DNA of 64,000 nt from Lachnospiraceae bacterium (GTDB lineage: Bacteria; Bacillota; Clostridia; Lachnospirales; Lachnospiraceae), in NCBI GenBank assembly GCA_016286035.1, contig JAEERY010000092.1:35257-99256 (forward strand), given 5' to 3'. The notes under the pieces were generated by a model, which had not been told where the DNA came from, made no database searches, and saw only the letters and a list, made by a program, of their open reading frames with translations. Positions 1-10,377 of this stretch are shown here, piece after piece. The first letter of the stretch is position 1, and every line of letters starts with the position of its first letter. Position numbers and translations under genes: made by a program.

Positions 1-23
1 TGGTTCGAGTCCATTCAGCATCA
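1..23 (+). tRNA. 3' end of a tRNA gene (partial, isotype unknown)
   Basis: The first bases fit a tRNA T-arm and acceptor strand. A GGTTCGAGTCC core (T-loop TTCGAGT closed by G53-C61) is followed by CCATT, CAGCATC and a discriminator A. The 5' part lies outside the window, so the cloverleaf and anticodon cannot be read. CCA does not appear to be encoded. The T-loop match is good, but it is only a fragment. Confidence 0.5.
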
Positions 24-60
24 TTTACAGATTAATTACAAATAACAAAAGAGGTAAAAA

Positions 61-906
61 ATGAAAAGAATTCTTACTATTCAGGATATATCATGTCTTG
101 GTAAATGTTCAATAACTATTGCGCTTCCCGTTATATCAGCGATGGGAGTTGAAACTGTCATACTTCCGACTGCAGTATTGTCAACTCATACCATGTTTAA
201 AAACTTTACCGTCAGAGATCTTACAGAAGATCTGATACCCATAACCGATCACTGGAAAAAAGAAAATGTTAAATTTGATGCGATATATACAGGCTATCTG
301 GGGTCCGCAGAAGAGATCTCCATCGCGAAGCATATTTTTGATGAATTCAAAACCGATGATACACTTATCTTTATTGATCCTGTTATGGCTGATAACGGTA
401 AGCTTTATCCGGCTTTTGATCTTGAATATGCCAAACTGAATGCTTCGCTTTGTTCAAAAGCCGATATCATAGTTCCAAATATAACCGAGGCATGCTTAAT
501 GACAGGTACTGAATATAAAGAAAGCTATGATGAATCATACATAAAAGAACTGATATCGAAACTTGCAAAGCTAGGTTCGAAAATGGTTGTTATCACAGGG
601 GTTTCTTTAAGTCCGGGTAAAACCGGTATATATGGTTATGATACCGTGAAAGATGAATATTTCATATATCAGAATGATCGCGTTGATGCAAGCTATCACG
701 GTACGGGAGATCTGTTCTCAAGCATAGCTGTCGGTGCTCTGATGAGAAGTCTCACGATCAAGGATTCATTCAAGATAGCTGCCGATCACACTGCAGATAC
801 AATACGCGAGACACTAAAGAACCCGAATAAACCATGGTATGGAGTAGATTTTGAATCTACGATGCCCAATCTTATAAAAGCTCTTGAAACCTCTTTAAAT
901 GATTAG
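61..906 (+). CDS. pdxY: Pyridoxamine/pyridoxal kinase (PfkB-type B6 kinase)
   Basis: This 281-residue protein is a ribokinase-superfamily vitamin B6 kinase, which would phosphorylate pyridoxal or pyridoxamine in the cytoplasm to feed PLP salvage. The N-terminus (RILTIQDISCLGKCS) is typical of clostridial pyridoxamine kinases. The catalytic anion-hole motif HGTGD with the base Asp lies at residues 213-217, and IVPNITEACLMTG matches the usual NxxE region. The length is normal for PdxY. An AGAGG ribosome site precedes the ATG. It stands alone between a tRNA end and the trp leader. PLP is the cofactor of TrpB encoded just downstream, but no shared regulation is visible. A ThiD-like specificity is less likely. 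Confidence 0.85.
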   Translation: MKRILTIQDISCLGKCSITIALPVISAMGVETVILPTAVLSTHTMFKNFTVRDLTEDLIPITDHWKKENVKFDAIYTGYLGSAEEISIAKHIFDEFKTDDTLIFIDPVMADNGKLYPAFDLEYAKLNASLCSKADIIVPNITEACLMTGTEYKESYDESYIKELISKLAKLGSKMVVITGVSLSPGKTGIYGYDTVKDEYFIYQNDRVDASYHGTGDLFSSIAVGALMRSLTIKDSFKIAADHTADTIRETLKNPNKPWYGVDFESTMPNLIKALETSLND

Positions 907-952
907 AATCCCAATCATATCAAATTTAATTCAGAGGATCGATAAAAAACGC

Positions 953-982
953 TTGACAAACACACAGTCATGATGTTTTAAT
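953..982 (+). promoter_or_regulatory. Promoter of the trp T-box operon
   Basis: A -35 box TTGACA (953-958) and a -10 box TTTAAT (977-982) are separated by 18 bp. A TG one base before the -10 gives an extended -10. It sits directly upstream of the T-box leader, as expected for sigma-A transcription of the trp operon. Confidence 0.75.
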
Positions 983-989
983 TTAGAAA

Positions 990-1287
990 ACCGATGATGA
1001 GGAGTGAGTAATTCTTACATCACTTTATATGAGAGAGTTGCGGATGGTGCGATCGCAGCATAAAGCGTAGGAACGAATGGACCTCAGAGGGCGAACAGAA
1101 ACGTTTATACGGAGTATGGGAGACGGAGCAGACTCTCCGTAAAAAAAGTCAGCATATGATGGTATGTGTTTATCAATAGAGGGATGCTACCGTAGTATGC
1201 ATGAGTGGATGATTTTTCATCAAGCAGGGTGGCACCGCAGGAATAGAACCTGTCCCGGCATTACAGTTTTGTAATGCCGTTTTTTTA
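990..1287 (+). promoter_or_regulatory. T-box leader, tryptophan specifier
   Basis: This untranslated leader has the marks of a T-box riboswitch. A stem I region carries the conserved GGATGGTGCGA segment (about 1043-1053). A specifier candidate TGG (Trp) at 1078-1080 is followed by a purine. The T-box consensus AGGGTGGCACCGCAGG lies at 1226-1241, and a terminator follows. The antiterminator bulge reads TGGC, which pairs with a tRNA ending GCCA, consistent with the G discriminator of bacterial tRNA-Trp. Uncharged tRNA-Trp should stabilise the antiterminator and switch on the trp genes immediately downstream. It accounts for nearly all of the 402-base gap before trpC. Confidence 0.92.
1256..1287 (+). 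terminator. T-box-controlled intrinsic terminator
   Basis: A perfect 9-bp stem (CGGCATTAC / GTAATGCCG, 1256-1264 with 1271-1279) is followed by seven T residues. It overlaps the alternative antiterminator formed by the T-box sequence, so it is the regulated terminator of the trp leader. Confidence 0.9.
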
Positions 1288-1308
1288 TTGCAAAGGAGTG
1301 AGTATATC

Positions 1309-2091
1309 ATGATTTTGGATAAGATCGTTGAAGATAAGAAAGTAAGGCTTGTCGAACACAAGGCACGTGTCAGTGAAGCAGATATAAAAAGAGAAGCCGA
1401 AAACACAATAAAAGATGGAGATTTCAGAGTAAATCTTTTTTATAATGCACTTGCTGCTGACGGCATCTCCATTATAGGTGAGTTCAAGAAAGCTTCTCCG
1501 AGCCTCGGTAAGATCGATTCTAAGATCGATCTTATGGAAAGGATAGATGAGTATAACGCTTCAGTCGATGCGATCTCGTGCCTTACAGAGGAGGACCACT
1601 TTAACGGCAATATAGAATATCTGAAACAGATAAGAGAAGTTTCACTTCTCCCTATACTAAGAAAAGATTTCATGATAGATGAATATCAGTTTTATGAAGC
1701 AAGAGTTATAGGCGCCGATGCAGTCCTTCTTATAACAGCGATCCTTGATGACGCTCAGATGTTAGACTTTTACCAGCTGGCAAGAGAGTTAAAGCTCGAT
1801 GTTTTGGTAGAGACACATGATGAGTATGAGATTGAAAGGGCGCTAAAGATAGATCCCCGTATCATTGGTGTAAATAACAGAAATCTGAAGGATTTTTCAA
1901 TATCTTTAGAAAACACGGGTAGGTTAAAGAAATATATACCTCAGGATAAGGTAAGCATTGCCGAAAGCGGCATAATGAATGACAGCGATGTTGAATATCT
2001 AAAAGAAGTCGGTGTGGATGCTTTTCTTATCGGAAGGGCATTCATGGAAAGCGAGAATCCCAAAGAACTCGCACTACGGTGGAAAAGATGA
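1309..2091 (+). CDS. trpC: Indole-3-glycerol phosphate synthase
   Basis: A 260-residue TIM-barrel enzyme that converts CdRP to indole-3-glycerol phosphate in Trp synthesis. The family motif GEFKKASPSLG near residues 57-67 carries the catalytic Lys, and RKDFMID, GVNNRNL and SIAESGI are the usual later strands. I chose the ATG at 1309, which follows an AAAGGAG site at 1292-1298; an upstream TTG at 1288 would lie before that site. It is the first gene after the T-box. Its stop overlaps the trpF start by 4 bases (ATGA), which suggests translational coupling. Confidence 0.95.
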   Translation: MILDKIVEDKKVRLVEHKARVSEADIKREAENTIKDGDFRVNLFYNALAADGISIIGEFKKASPSLGKIDSKIDLMERIDEYNASVDAISCLTEEDHFNGNIEYLKQIREVSLLPILRKDFMIDEYQFYEARVIGADAVLLITAILDDAQMLDFYQLARELKLDVLVETHDEYEIERALKIDPRIIGVNNRNLKDFSISLENTGRLKKYIPQDKVSIAESGIMNDSDVEYLKEVGVDAFLIGRAFMESENPKELALRWKR

Positions 2092-2756
2092 CAAAGATAA
2101 AGATATGCGGAATAACAAAAGTCGAAGAAATTGAATACCTTAATAATGAACATGTGGATTATGCAGGTTTTGTTATATACAAAAACAGCAAGAGATATAT
2201 AACAGTGGAAAGGGCGGCAGCAATAGCCGAATCATTAAATCCCGATATCAAAAAAGTTGCAGTCTGCGTATCTCCCGATGTTGAACTTCTAAAGGAGATA
2301 GAAAACGGAGGTTTTGATATCATTCAGGTTCATAAGGGACTAAGCAATGCCGTTATAGATGCTTCCTCAATACCGATATGGTATGCCGTCAATGCACAGG
2401 ATACAGGTCATGCTGCAATGACAATGGAATGGATACATCAGCTTCCGATCAGGCTTGGGACCAAGATAGAGGCCATTGTTATGGATGCCCCGGATTTCGG
2501 AAGCGGTAAAACATTTGACTGGCATAAGAGCAAAAGGCTCTTAAAAGCGGGTACTTTATCACCGCCGTCGGAAGATAAGCTCTTTACCAAGAAATTTGTT
2601 CTTGCGGGAGGACTCGATGCCGAAAATGTGGCCGAAGGAATAAACATTTTCAATCCCGACATCGTAGACGTAAGCTCCTCTGTAGAAGGAGAATCGGGTA
2701 AAGATAAAGATAAAATATCAGCATTCGTAAATGCGGTAAGATCTATAGAACAATGA
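2088..2756 (+). CDS. trpF: Phosphoribosylanthranilate isomerase
   Basis: A 222-residue TIM-barrel isomerase that converts PRA to CdRP, the step just before TrpC. The N-terminus MTKIKICGIT places the catalytic Cys at residue 7, as in characterised TrpF proteins. The general-acid Asp region reads VMDAPDFGSGKTFDW, and VLAGGLDAENV and VDVSSSVE are the C-terminal phosphate-binding strands. The ATG at 2088 overlaps the trpC stop by 4 bases. A GTG at 2079 is possible but would extend further into trpC. Confidence 0.93.
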   Translation: MTKIKICGITKVEEIEYLNNEHVDYAGFVIYKNSKRYITVERAAAIAESLNPDIKKVAVCVSPDVELLKEIENGGFDIIQVHKGLSNAVIDASSIPIWYAVNAQDTGHAAMTMEWIHQLPIRLGTKIEAIVMDAPDFGSGKTFDWHKSKRLLKAGTLSPPSEDKLFTKKFVLAGGLDAENVAEGINIFNPDIVDVSSSVEGESGKDKDKISAFVNAVRSIEQ

Positions 2757-2768
2757 AAGGATACAAAC

Positions 2769-3956
2769 ATGAATAAAAAAGCATACTACGGAGAATACGG
2801 CGGACAGTTCGTTTCAGAATCTTTAATGAACACACTGGATGAGATAGATAAAGCTTTTGAAGAAGCTATCCGCGATCCCGAGTTTTTGAAACAATATCAT
2901 TACTATCTTAAGCAGTATGTAGGCAGAGAGACTCCTTTATATCTTGCTGAGAGATTAAGTGAAAAGTACGGAACAAAGATCTATCTTAAAAGAGAGGATC
3001 TAAACCATACCGGTGCTCATAAGATCAATAACGTTATCGGACAGATACTTCTTGCAAAACGCATGGGAAAAAAGAAGATCATAGCAGAGACAGGTGCCGG
3101 ACAGCACGGTGTTGCTACGGCAACCGGAGCAGCTCTTTTCAATATGGAATGCACTGTTTACATGGGTAAAGAAGATGTTAAGCGCCAGGCTTTGAATGTT
3201 ATGAGAATGGAAATGCTCGGTGCCAAGGTTGTCGCAGTTGAGTCGGGAAGCAATACTCTTAAGGATGCGACAAATGAAGCTATAAGAACATGGGCAAAGA
3301 CAGCTGAAGATACCTTCTATATCATAGGATCAGCGATAGGTCCTTATCCATATCCGAAGATGGTAAAGGAATTCCAGGCTGTAATAAGCAGAGAAGCAAA
3401 GAAACAGCATTATGAGGCTGAAGGAAGACTCCCCGATGTTGTTATGGCATGTGTCGGCGGCGGATCAAACTCAATCGGAATGTTTGCAGATTTCATAGAC
3501 GAGCCTTCGGTTGAACTCATCGGTGTCGAAGCAGCCGGAAAGGGAATTGATACAATGGAACATGCCGCATCAATGGCAAAGGGACGTCCCGGAGTCCTTC
3601 ACGGAACACGTTCATATCTTCTTCAGGATGAGGACGGAAATATTCAGCTTGCACATTCAATATCTGCAGGACTTGATTATCCGGGTGTCGGTCCGGAACA
3701 CGCTTATCTTCATGATACCGGCAGAGCCAAATACGTTCCGATAACGGACGGTGAAGCGATGGATGCACTTATGGAGCTCACACAGACAGAAGGTATTATA
3801 CCTGCTATAGAAAGTGCTCATGCAGTAGCTTATGCTTTTAAGAAAGCTAAAGAAATGACCCCGGATCAGTCCATGATCATATGCCTGTCCGGAAGAGGAG
3901 ATAAAGATGTTAATACGATATCTGATTATCTTGCGGGAAAAGGATATCTTAACTGA
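2769..3956 (+). CDS. trpB: Tryptophan synthase beta subunit
   Basis: A 395-residue PLP enzyme that condenses indole and serine to tryptophan as the beta subunit of the alpha2-beta2 complex. The PLP-binding Lys is K85 within HTGAHKIN, the phosphate cup is GGGSNS, and the AETGAGQHG loop is present. Length and N-terminus ([10 protein letters not shown]) match the standard TrpB1 type rather than TrpB2. An AAAGGAT site precedes the ATG. It is followed after 17 bases by trpA, its partner. Confidence 0.97.
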   Translation: MNKKAYYGEYGGQFVSESLMNTLDEIDKAFEEAIRDPEFLKQYHYYLKQYVGRETPLYLAERLSEKYGTKIYLKREDLNHTGAHKINNVIGQILLAKRMGKKKIIAETGAGQHGVATATGAALFNMECTVYMGKEDVKRQALNVMRMEMLGAKVVAVESGSNTLKDATNEAIRTWAKTAEDTFYIIGSAIGPYPYPKMVKEFQAVISREAKKQHYEAEGRLPDVVMACVGGGSNSIGMFADFIDEPSVELIGVEAAGKGIDTMEHAASMAKGRPGVLHGTRSYLLQDEDGNIQLAHSISAGLDYPGVGPEHAYLHDTGRAKYVPITDGEAMDALMELTQTEGIIPAIESAHAVAYAFKKAKEMTPDQSMIICLSGRGDKDVNTISDYLAGKGYLN

Positions 3957-3973
3957 TCATAAAGGAGATAGTT

Positions 3974-4768
3974 ATGACTAAGAATCGAATTGAGGCTCAT
4001 TTAAGCAGCCTTAAAGAAAAGAATGAAAAAGCTTTTATCACATACATAACGGCAGGTCTTCCTGATATGGAAAAGACCGCTACGATACTCAAAGCCCAGA
4101 ATGACACGGACATAATCGAACTCGGTATTCCTTTTTCGGATCCCATAGCAGACGGACCGGTCATTCAGCAGGCAAGTTATGAAGCGATACTCAACGGAGC
4201 TACAGTCGGCAAAACATTTGAGCTTATGAAGAACCTCAGAAGTGAAGGGTTCGAAAAGCCGATAGTATTCATGCTCTATTACAATACGATAGTAAATATG
4301 GGAACCGATGAATTTGTTAAAAGATGTCATGAAAGCGGAGTTGACGGACTCATAGTGCCAGACCTTCCCTTTGAAGAACAGGAAAACCTTTTAAAGGCTC
4401 TTGATGGTGACGATACAACGATACTGATACAACTTGTATCACCTGTGTCCAAAGAAAGGATCCCTCAGATACTTGACGGTGCGCGAGGATTTGTATACTG
4501 CGTATCATCCATGGGTGTTACGGGACAGTCAGCAGATTTCCATAAAGAAGTCAAGGAATACCTCTCATATGTAAAGAGCATCTCTAAAATACCGGTTATG
4601 ATGGGATTTGGCATAAGAGAAGCAAAAGATGTTAAAGAGATGAAGGATCTTATAGACGGTGCCATAGTAGGTTCATATTTCATAAACATAATGAGAGAAA
4701 ATGACTTTGATCCCAAAGCGGCAAAAGAATATTCAGAGAGATTCAAGAAAGAATTAAATGCACTGTAG
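3974..4768 (+). CDS. trpA: Tryptophan synthase alpha subunit
   Basis: A 264-residue TIM-barrel lyase that cleaves indole-3-glycerol phosphate to indole, passed to TrpB. The catalytic residues fall at the classical positions: Glu49 in [11 protein letters not shown] and Asp60 in DGPVIQ. An AAAGGAGATAG site lies just upstream. It is followed 31 bases later by trpD; in most operons trpA is the last gene, so this position is unusual. Confidence 0.96.
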   Translation: MTKNRIEAHLSSLKEKNEKAFITYITAGLPDMEKTATILKAQNDTDIIELGIPFSDPIADGPVIQQASYEAILNGATVGKTFELMKNLRSEGFEKPIVFMLYYNTIVNMGTDEFVKRCHESGVDGLIVPDLPFEEQENLLKALDGDDTTILIQLVSPVSKERIPQILDGARGFVYCVSSMGVTGQSADFHKEVKEYLSYVKSISKIPVMMGFGIREAKDVKEMKDLIDGAIVGSYFINIMRENDFDPKAAKEYSERFKKELNAL

Positions 4769-4799
4769 TAATAAATTCAAATATACGGAGGATAAGAAA

Positions 4800-5822
4800 A
4801 TGATAAAAGAAGCAATTGAAAAGATCGTACTTAAAGAAGACCTTACATATGATGAAGCATATACCGTTATGAACGAGATAATGGACGGTCAGTCAACACC
4901 TACACAGAATGCAGCCTTCCTTGCGGCTCTTTCAACAAAGTCAGCAAAAGCAGAGACTATCGATGAGATCAAGGGATGTGCTGTGGCAATGAGAGAACAT
5001 GCATTAAAATGTGACACAAAAGGCATGGAAACTCTTGAGATAGTAGGTACAGGCGGAGACAGAGCAGGAAGTTTCAATATCTCGACAACAACAGCATTTG
5101 TAACGGCAGCTGCAGGTGTCAAGGTTGCAAAGCACGGTAACAGAGCAGCTTCCTCCAAGTCAGGTACTGCCGATTGTCTCGAAGCATTGGGAGCAAATAT
5201 ATCACTTGAACCCGAGAAATGTGTTGATCTTCTAGACAAGACAGGTTTTTGTTTCTTCTTTGCACAGAAATATCACACATCAATGAAGTACGTCGGAGCA
5301 ATACGTAAAGAGCTCGGCTTCAGAACTGTGTTCAATATCCTCGGTCCCCTTACAAACCCTGCAAATCCTTCGATGATACTTTTGGGCGTTTACGATGAAT
5401 ACCTGATAGAGCCGCTTGCAAGAGTTCTCTACGGAATGGGTGTTAAAAAAGGAATGGTCGTATACGGACGTGAAAAGCTTGACGAGATCTCATCAGTCGG
5501 AGAAACAGCTGTCTGTGAATTCGAGAAGGGCAGATACACAACTTATGAGATAAAGCCTGAAGATTTCGGTTTTGATCGTTGCTCAAAAGCAGATCTTGTC
5601 GGTGGAACACCCGAAGAAAATGCACAGATCACAAAGAGTATTTTAAACGGAACAGATAAAGGTCCCAAGAGAAACACAGTACTTATGAATGCCGGTGCAG
5701 CTCTTTATATAGCAGGCAAGGCAGATTCACTCGAAGCAGGTGTTAAACTCGCTGAAAAGATCATTGACAGCGGCAAGGCATATGAAGCTATGGAAAGATT
5801 TGTTGAGGAGTCAAACAAATGA
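4800..5822 (+). CDS. trpD: Anthranilate phosphoribosyltransferase
   Basis: A 340-residue enzyme that transfers the phosphoribosyl group of PRPP to anthranilate. The PRPP-binding glycine motif GTGGD and the [12 protein letters not shown] anthranilate region are both clear. The ATG at 4800 follows GGAGGATAAGAAA; an in-frame GTG upstream at 4758 would overlap trpA and lacks a ribosome site. It carries no fused TrpG domain. Its stop overlaps the trpE start by 4 bases (ATGA). Confidence 0.95.
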   Translation: MIKEAIEKIVLKEDLTYDEAYTVMNEIMDGQSTPTQNAAFLAALSTKSAKAETIDEIKGCAVAMREHALKCDTKGMETLEIVGTGGDRAGSFNISTTTAFVTAAAGVKVAKHGNRAASSKSGTADCLEALGANISLEPEKCVDLLDKTGFCFFFAQKYHTSMKYVGAIRKELGFRTVFNILGPLTNPANPSMILLGVYDEYLIEPLARVLYGMGVKKGMVVYGREKLDEISSVGETAVCEFEKGRYTTYEIKPEDFGFDRCSKADLVGGTPEENAQITKSILNGTDKGPKRNTVLMNAGAALYIAGKADSLEAGVKLAEKIIDSGKAYEAMERFVEESNK

Positions 5823-7279
5823 TACCTTCAAAAGAAGAATTATATGATTATAAGGAACAGTACAGATACGCTCCCGTTAAGAAAGAGATCCTTTCTGATA
5901 TAAGGACACCTATAGAGGTCTTAAGAATACTCAAGAAAAAGAGTGAGCATGTCTATCTTCTTGAAAGCGTTGAAGATCAGGTTAACTGGGGCAGATACAC
6001 TTTTATGGGATTCAATCCCAAGATGTGCATCACCTGCGATGACGGCGAAATAAAGATCACCGATGATAAAGGCAATGTTATATGTAAGGAACACGTTGAT
6101 CATCCGGCAGTTCATATTAAGGAAATAGTCGAAAAACATAAATGTCCAAGGATAGAAGGATTCCCAACCTTCACAGGCGGTCTTGTGGGTTACTTTGCAT
6201 ATGATTACATCAAATACAGTGAACCGAAATTAAAACTTGATGCTGCAGATGAGGAACAGTTTAAAGACGTTGACCTCATGCTCTTTGACAAGGTTATCTG
6301 TTTTGACAATTTAAGACAAAAGATCGTCATCACAGCACTTGTCGATCTTAATGATATTGAAAACGGTTATGATCAGGCACAAAAAGACATAGATTCAATT
6401 ATAGACCTTATAGAGAACGGCACTCCGGCAAAGATCGAACCCGGTGTGTTAAGATCCGACTATCGAGCACTTTTCAGTAAAGAAGAATACTGTAAGATGG
6501 TTGAAAAGGCAAAGAAGTATATATATGAAGGCGATATCTTCCAGGTCGTTTTATCAAACAGGCTTGAAGCTGATTTTGAGGGCAGTCTTTTTGATACATA
6601 CAGATTGCTAAGGACCATCAATCCCTCTCCTTATATGTTCTATTTTTCGGGAGATGATATAGAAGTGGCCGGTGCTTCACCGGAAACACTTGTAAAATGT
6701 GAGGATGGAATACTTCATACTTTCCCGCTTGCAGGCACAAGACCTAGAGGAAAAAATGCGGCCGAAGACAGAGCTCTTGAAAAAGAACTGTTGGCTGACG
6801 AAAAGGAAAAAGCCGAGCATAACATGCTTGTCGATCTCGGAAGAAACGACATCGGCCGGATAAGTGAGTTCGGATCGGTTGAAGTAGAGGAATATATGAC
6901 TGTTCAGCGTTATTCCCATGTGATGCATATAGGGTCAACGGTCAAAGGTAAACTCAGAAGCGATCTTAAGGCAACCGATGCGGTTGATTCCATACTTCCC
7001 GCAGGAACATTATCGGGTGCCCCAAAGATACGTGCGTGCGAGATCATAAACGAACTTGAGAATAACAAAAGGGGAATTTATGGCGGTGCTATAGGATATA
7101 TCGATTTTACCGGCAATCTTGATACATGTATAGCAATAAGGATTGCATTCAAGAAAAACGGCAAGGTGTTTGTAAGATCGGGAGCCGGTATCGTTGCAGA
7201 TTCTGTGCCTGAAACCGAATACCACGAATGCATAAACAAAGCCAAGGCTGTCATGATGGCCGTAAAAAACCAGGCTTAA
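5819..7279 (+). CDS. trpE: Anthranilate synthase component I
   Basis: A 486-residue chorismate-utilising enzyme that forms anthranilate with the TrpG amidotransferase. It has the N-terminal regulatory LLES motif at residues 47-50, the known tryptophan feedback site, which favours TrpE over PabB. The catalytic C-terminal region carries [24 protein letters not shown] and [11 protein letters not shown]. It starts within the trpD stop codon (ATGA) and is followed 12 bases later by trpG. Confidence 0.96.
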   Translation: MIPSKEELYDYKEQYRYAPVKKEILSDIRTPIEVLRILKKKSEHVYLLESVEDQVNWGRYTFMGFNPKMCITCDDGEIKITDDKGNVICKEHVDHPAVHIKEIVEKHKCPRIEGFPTFTGGLVGYFAYDYIKYSEPKLKLDAADEEQFKDVDLMLFDKVICFDNLRQKIVITALVDLNDIENGYDQAQKDIDSIIDLIENGTPAKIEPGVLRSDYRALFSKEEYCKMVEKAKKYIYEGDIFQVVLSNRLEADFEGSLFDTYRLLRTINPSPYMFYFSGDDIEVAGASPETLVKCEDGILHTFPLAGTRPRGKNAAEDRALEKELLADEKEKAEHNMLVDLGRNDIGRISEFGSVEVEEYMTVQRYSHVMHIGSTVKGKLRSDLKATDAVDSILPAGTLSGAPKIRACEIINELENNKRGIYGGAIGYIDFTGNLDTCIAIRIAFKKNGKVFVRSGAGIVADSVPETEYHECINKAKAVMMAVKNQA

Positions 7280-7291
7280 AGGAGAAAAAAT

Positions 7292-7858
7292 ATGATCCTG
7301 TTAATCGATAATTACGACAGTTTTTCATACAATCTCTATCAGTTTATAGGGACGATAAACACAGATATAAAAGTAATAAGAAACGATGAGCTTTCGGTAG
7401 ATAAGATAGATTCACTGAAGCCCACGCACATAGTCATTTCTCCGGGTCCCGGAAAGCCTATCGATGCAGGTGTCTGTGAAGAGGTGATCAAAAATCTCGG
7501 TGACAGATATCCCATACTCGGTGTATGTTTGGGACATCAGGCCATATGTGAAGTATACGGTGCCACTGTAGATCATGCTTCAAAGCTTATGCACGGAAAG
7601 ATGAGTATAGCTCATATAGATACTGAATCAAAACTCTTTAAAGGTCTTGATCAAGACATCGAAGTTGCAAGGTATCATTCACTTGCGGCTGTTAAAGAGA
7701 CTCTTCCCGATTGTCTTAAGGTCACAGCAATGACTGATGATAACGAGATAATGGCTGTTGAACATAAAGAATATAATGTATACGGTGTCCAGTTCCATCC
7801 CGAATCCATACTTACTCCCGACGGCATGACTATAATTCGCAATTTCCTTGCCATTTAA
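7292..7858 (+). CDS. trpG: Anthranilate synthase component II (glutamine amidotransferase)
   Basis: A 188-residue class I glutamine amidotransferase that supplies ammonia to TrpE. The nucleophile Cys79 lies in LGVCLGHQA and the His169-Glu171 pair in FHPES, with the oxyanion strand GPGKP. The length is that of a stand-alone domain. An AAAGGAG site precedes the ATG. It is the last trp gene; no clear terminator follows before the ilv promoter. Such subunits can also serve PabB for folate synthesis, which cannot be excluded here. Confidence 0.93.
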   Translation: MILLIDNYDSFSYNLYQFIGTINTDIKVIRNDELSVDKIDSLKPTHIVISPGPGKPIDAGVCEEVIKNLGDRYPILGVCLGHQAICEVYGATVDHASKLMHGKMSIAHIDTESKLFKGLDQDIEVARYHSLAAVKETLPDCLKVTAMTDDNEIMAVEHKEYNVYGVQFHPESILTPDGMTIIRNFLAI

Positions 7859-7862
7859 TTCG

Positions 7863-7891
7863 TTGACAATGGAATTATAGATTTATATAAT
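7863..7891 (+). promoter_or_regulatory. Consensus sigma-A promoter of ilvN
   Basis: A perfect -35 box TTGACA (7863-7868) and perfect -10 box TATAAT (7886-7891) with ideal 17-bp spacing lie between trpG and ilvN. The roughly 40-base leader that follows is too short for a T-box. Confidence 0.9.
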
Positions 7892-7939
7892 AGGAAATGA
7901 GCGTTTTTTAAGATTATTAAAAAGGGAACGGTACGGATA

Positions 7940-8446
7940 ATGAAAAGAAAAGTATTTCAGTTACTTGTAGAGAACACATCGGGAGTATTGAGCAGGATCT
8001 CCGGATTGTTTTCAAGAAGAGGCTACAATATAGAGTCTATCACGGCAGGTGTTACAGCCGATCCAAAGGTTTCCCGTATTACGATAGTCGCAAGCGGAGA
8101 CGATGAGATACTTGAACAGATCGAAAAGCAGGTTGCAAAACTTGTTGATGTATGTGATGTAAAAGAGCTCAAACCCGATCAAAGTGTTTATCGTGAACTC
8201 GCTCTGATAAAAGTTAAGGTTGATGCGAAGTCAAGAGAAGGTGTCATAAGTCTCGCTAATGTCTTCAGAGCAAACATTATCGATGTTTCTCCCGAAGGTC
8301 TCATCATTGAGATAACCGGCGGTCAGGATAAGATCGAAGCATTTATAAGTCTGCTTAGCGGATACGAGATCTTAGAGCTTGCCCGCACAGGTATCGCAGG
8401 CTTAAGAAGAGGAACGGATGATATAGTTTATCCTAAGGTTGATTAA
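7940..8446 (+). CDS. ilvN: Acetolactate synthase small (regulatory) subunit
   Basis: A 168-residue regulatory subunit that binds valine through an N-terminal ACT domain (residues 1-80, starting RKVFQLLVENTSGVLSRISGLF) and activates the catalytic subunit. A second conserved domain (about 85-165) is typical of the IlvH-type length. No large catalytic subunit (ilvB) lies next to it, which is unusual. ilvC follows 76 bases later, so the two are probably co-transcribed from the promoter at 7863. Confidence 0.95.
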   Translation: MKRKVFQLLVENTSGVLSRISGLFSRRGYNIESITAGVTADPKVSRITIVASGDDEILEQIEKQVAKLVDVCDVKELKPDQSVYRELALIKVKVDAKSREGVISLANVFRANIIDVSPEGLIIEITGGQDKIEAFISLLSGYEILELARTGIAGLRRGTDDIVYPKVD

Positions 8447-8495
8447 CGTTCATTACTTGGGTCACCAAGATAAAAAAAGAAATACATTATATTAA

Positions 8496-9551
<1,056 letters not shown>

Positions 9552-9579
9552 TATTTTCTTCAGTCAATATTCAAGGATA

Positions 9580-9606
9580 GAGAGCCTTTTGGCTCTCTTT
9601 TCTTTA
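9580..9606 (+). terminator. Intrinsic terminator after ilvC
   Basis: GAGAGCC (9580-9586), a TTTT loop and GGCTCTC (9591-9597), followed by a T-rich tract. It closes the ilvNC unit. Confidence 0.88.
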
Positions 9607-9658
9607 TATCCCAAATATGATATAATGGCTGTGTTTGTAAATTATTAACGGGTAGGAT

Positions 9659-10324
9659 ATGTTAAAGGCAGAAAACATATATAAAAGCTACGGAAAAAAA
9701 GAAGTATTAAAAGGCACATGCATAAGTGTAATGCCGGGTGAGATATCAGCTCTGGTCGGAAAGAACGGATGCGGTAAATCAACGCTTCTTCAGATAATAA
9801 CGGGTACACTTAAAGCAGATAAGGCTGAGATCTCTTTTTTCGGAAAAGATGCATGCAAAGACAGCAAAGTGTTTTCCAAGTACGCAGGATATGTACCGCA
9901 GGATGATCCTTTGTTTGAAGAGCTTACCGTTAAGGACAACTTAAGATTCTGGGCGGCAGGCATAAAGAATCCCGATCTTAATGTTATAGAACAGTTCGGA
10001 CTGACTGAACTGTTAAACACCAAAGTGAGTGCATTATCCGGCGGTATGAAGCGCAGATTAACGATTGCAAGTACACTGCAGAGAAAACCGCCCGTGCTTG
10101 TTCTTGACGAGCCTACCTCATCTCTGGATCTTTATTATCAGGAGAGTATCAGGGAGTGGATGAAAGACTATGTTTCCCGCAACGGTACCGTAGTTCTTTC
10201 AACTCATAACGAAAAAGAGATACTGATGGCTGATACAATATGGCTGTTTAACGACGGCAAGACTAAAAAGATCAAAAAAGAAGAACTCGATATGGATGAT
10301 ATAAGAAGAGAGATCTCTTCCTGA
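9659..10324 (+). CDS. ABC transporter ATP-binding protein (ABC-2 exporter)
   Basis: This 221-residue cytoplasmic ATPase would power the membrane proteins encoded downstream. Walker A GKNGCGKST lies at residues 34-42, the Q-loop is YVPQDD, the signature LSGGM is near 126-130, Walker B with the catalytic Glu is VLVLDEP (D150, E151) and the H-loop is STHNE. It is short but complete. A TATAAT box at 9621-9626 lies upstream with no convincing -35. The best fit is the ATPase of an ABC-2 type exporter of unknown substrate. Confidence 0.9.
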   Translation: MLKAENIYKSYGKKEVLKGTCISVMPGEISALVGKNGCGKSTLLQIITGTLKADKAEISFFGKDACKDSKVFSKYAGYVPQDDPLFEELTVKDNLRFWAAGIKNPDLNVIEQFGLTELLNTKVSALSGGMKRRLTIASTLQRKPPVLVLDEPTSSLDLYYQESIREWMKDYVSRNGTVVLSTHNEKEILMADTIWLFNDGKTKKIKKEELDMDDIRREISS

Positions 10325-10377
10325 TCCTGTCGTTTTCTATAGATTCACTTGAAGAAGAATGTGGAGGAGAGTTTATT

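Noticed and set aside
8456..8469. CTTGG-GTCA-CCAAG hairpin between ilvN and ilvC
   Set aside because: It has a 5-bp stem and is followed by A rather than T residues, so it is not a terminator; no conserved riboswitch elements are seen.
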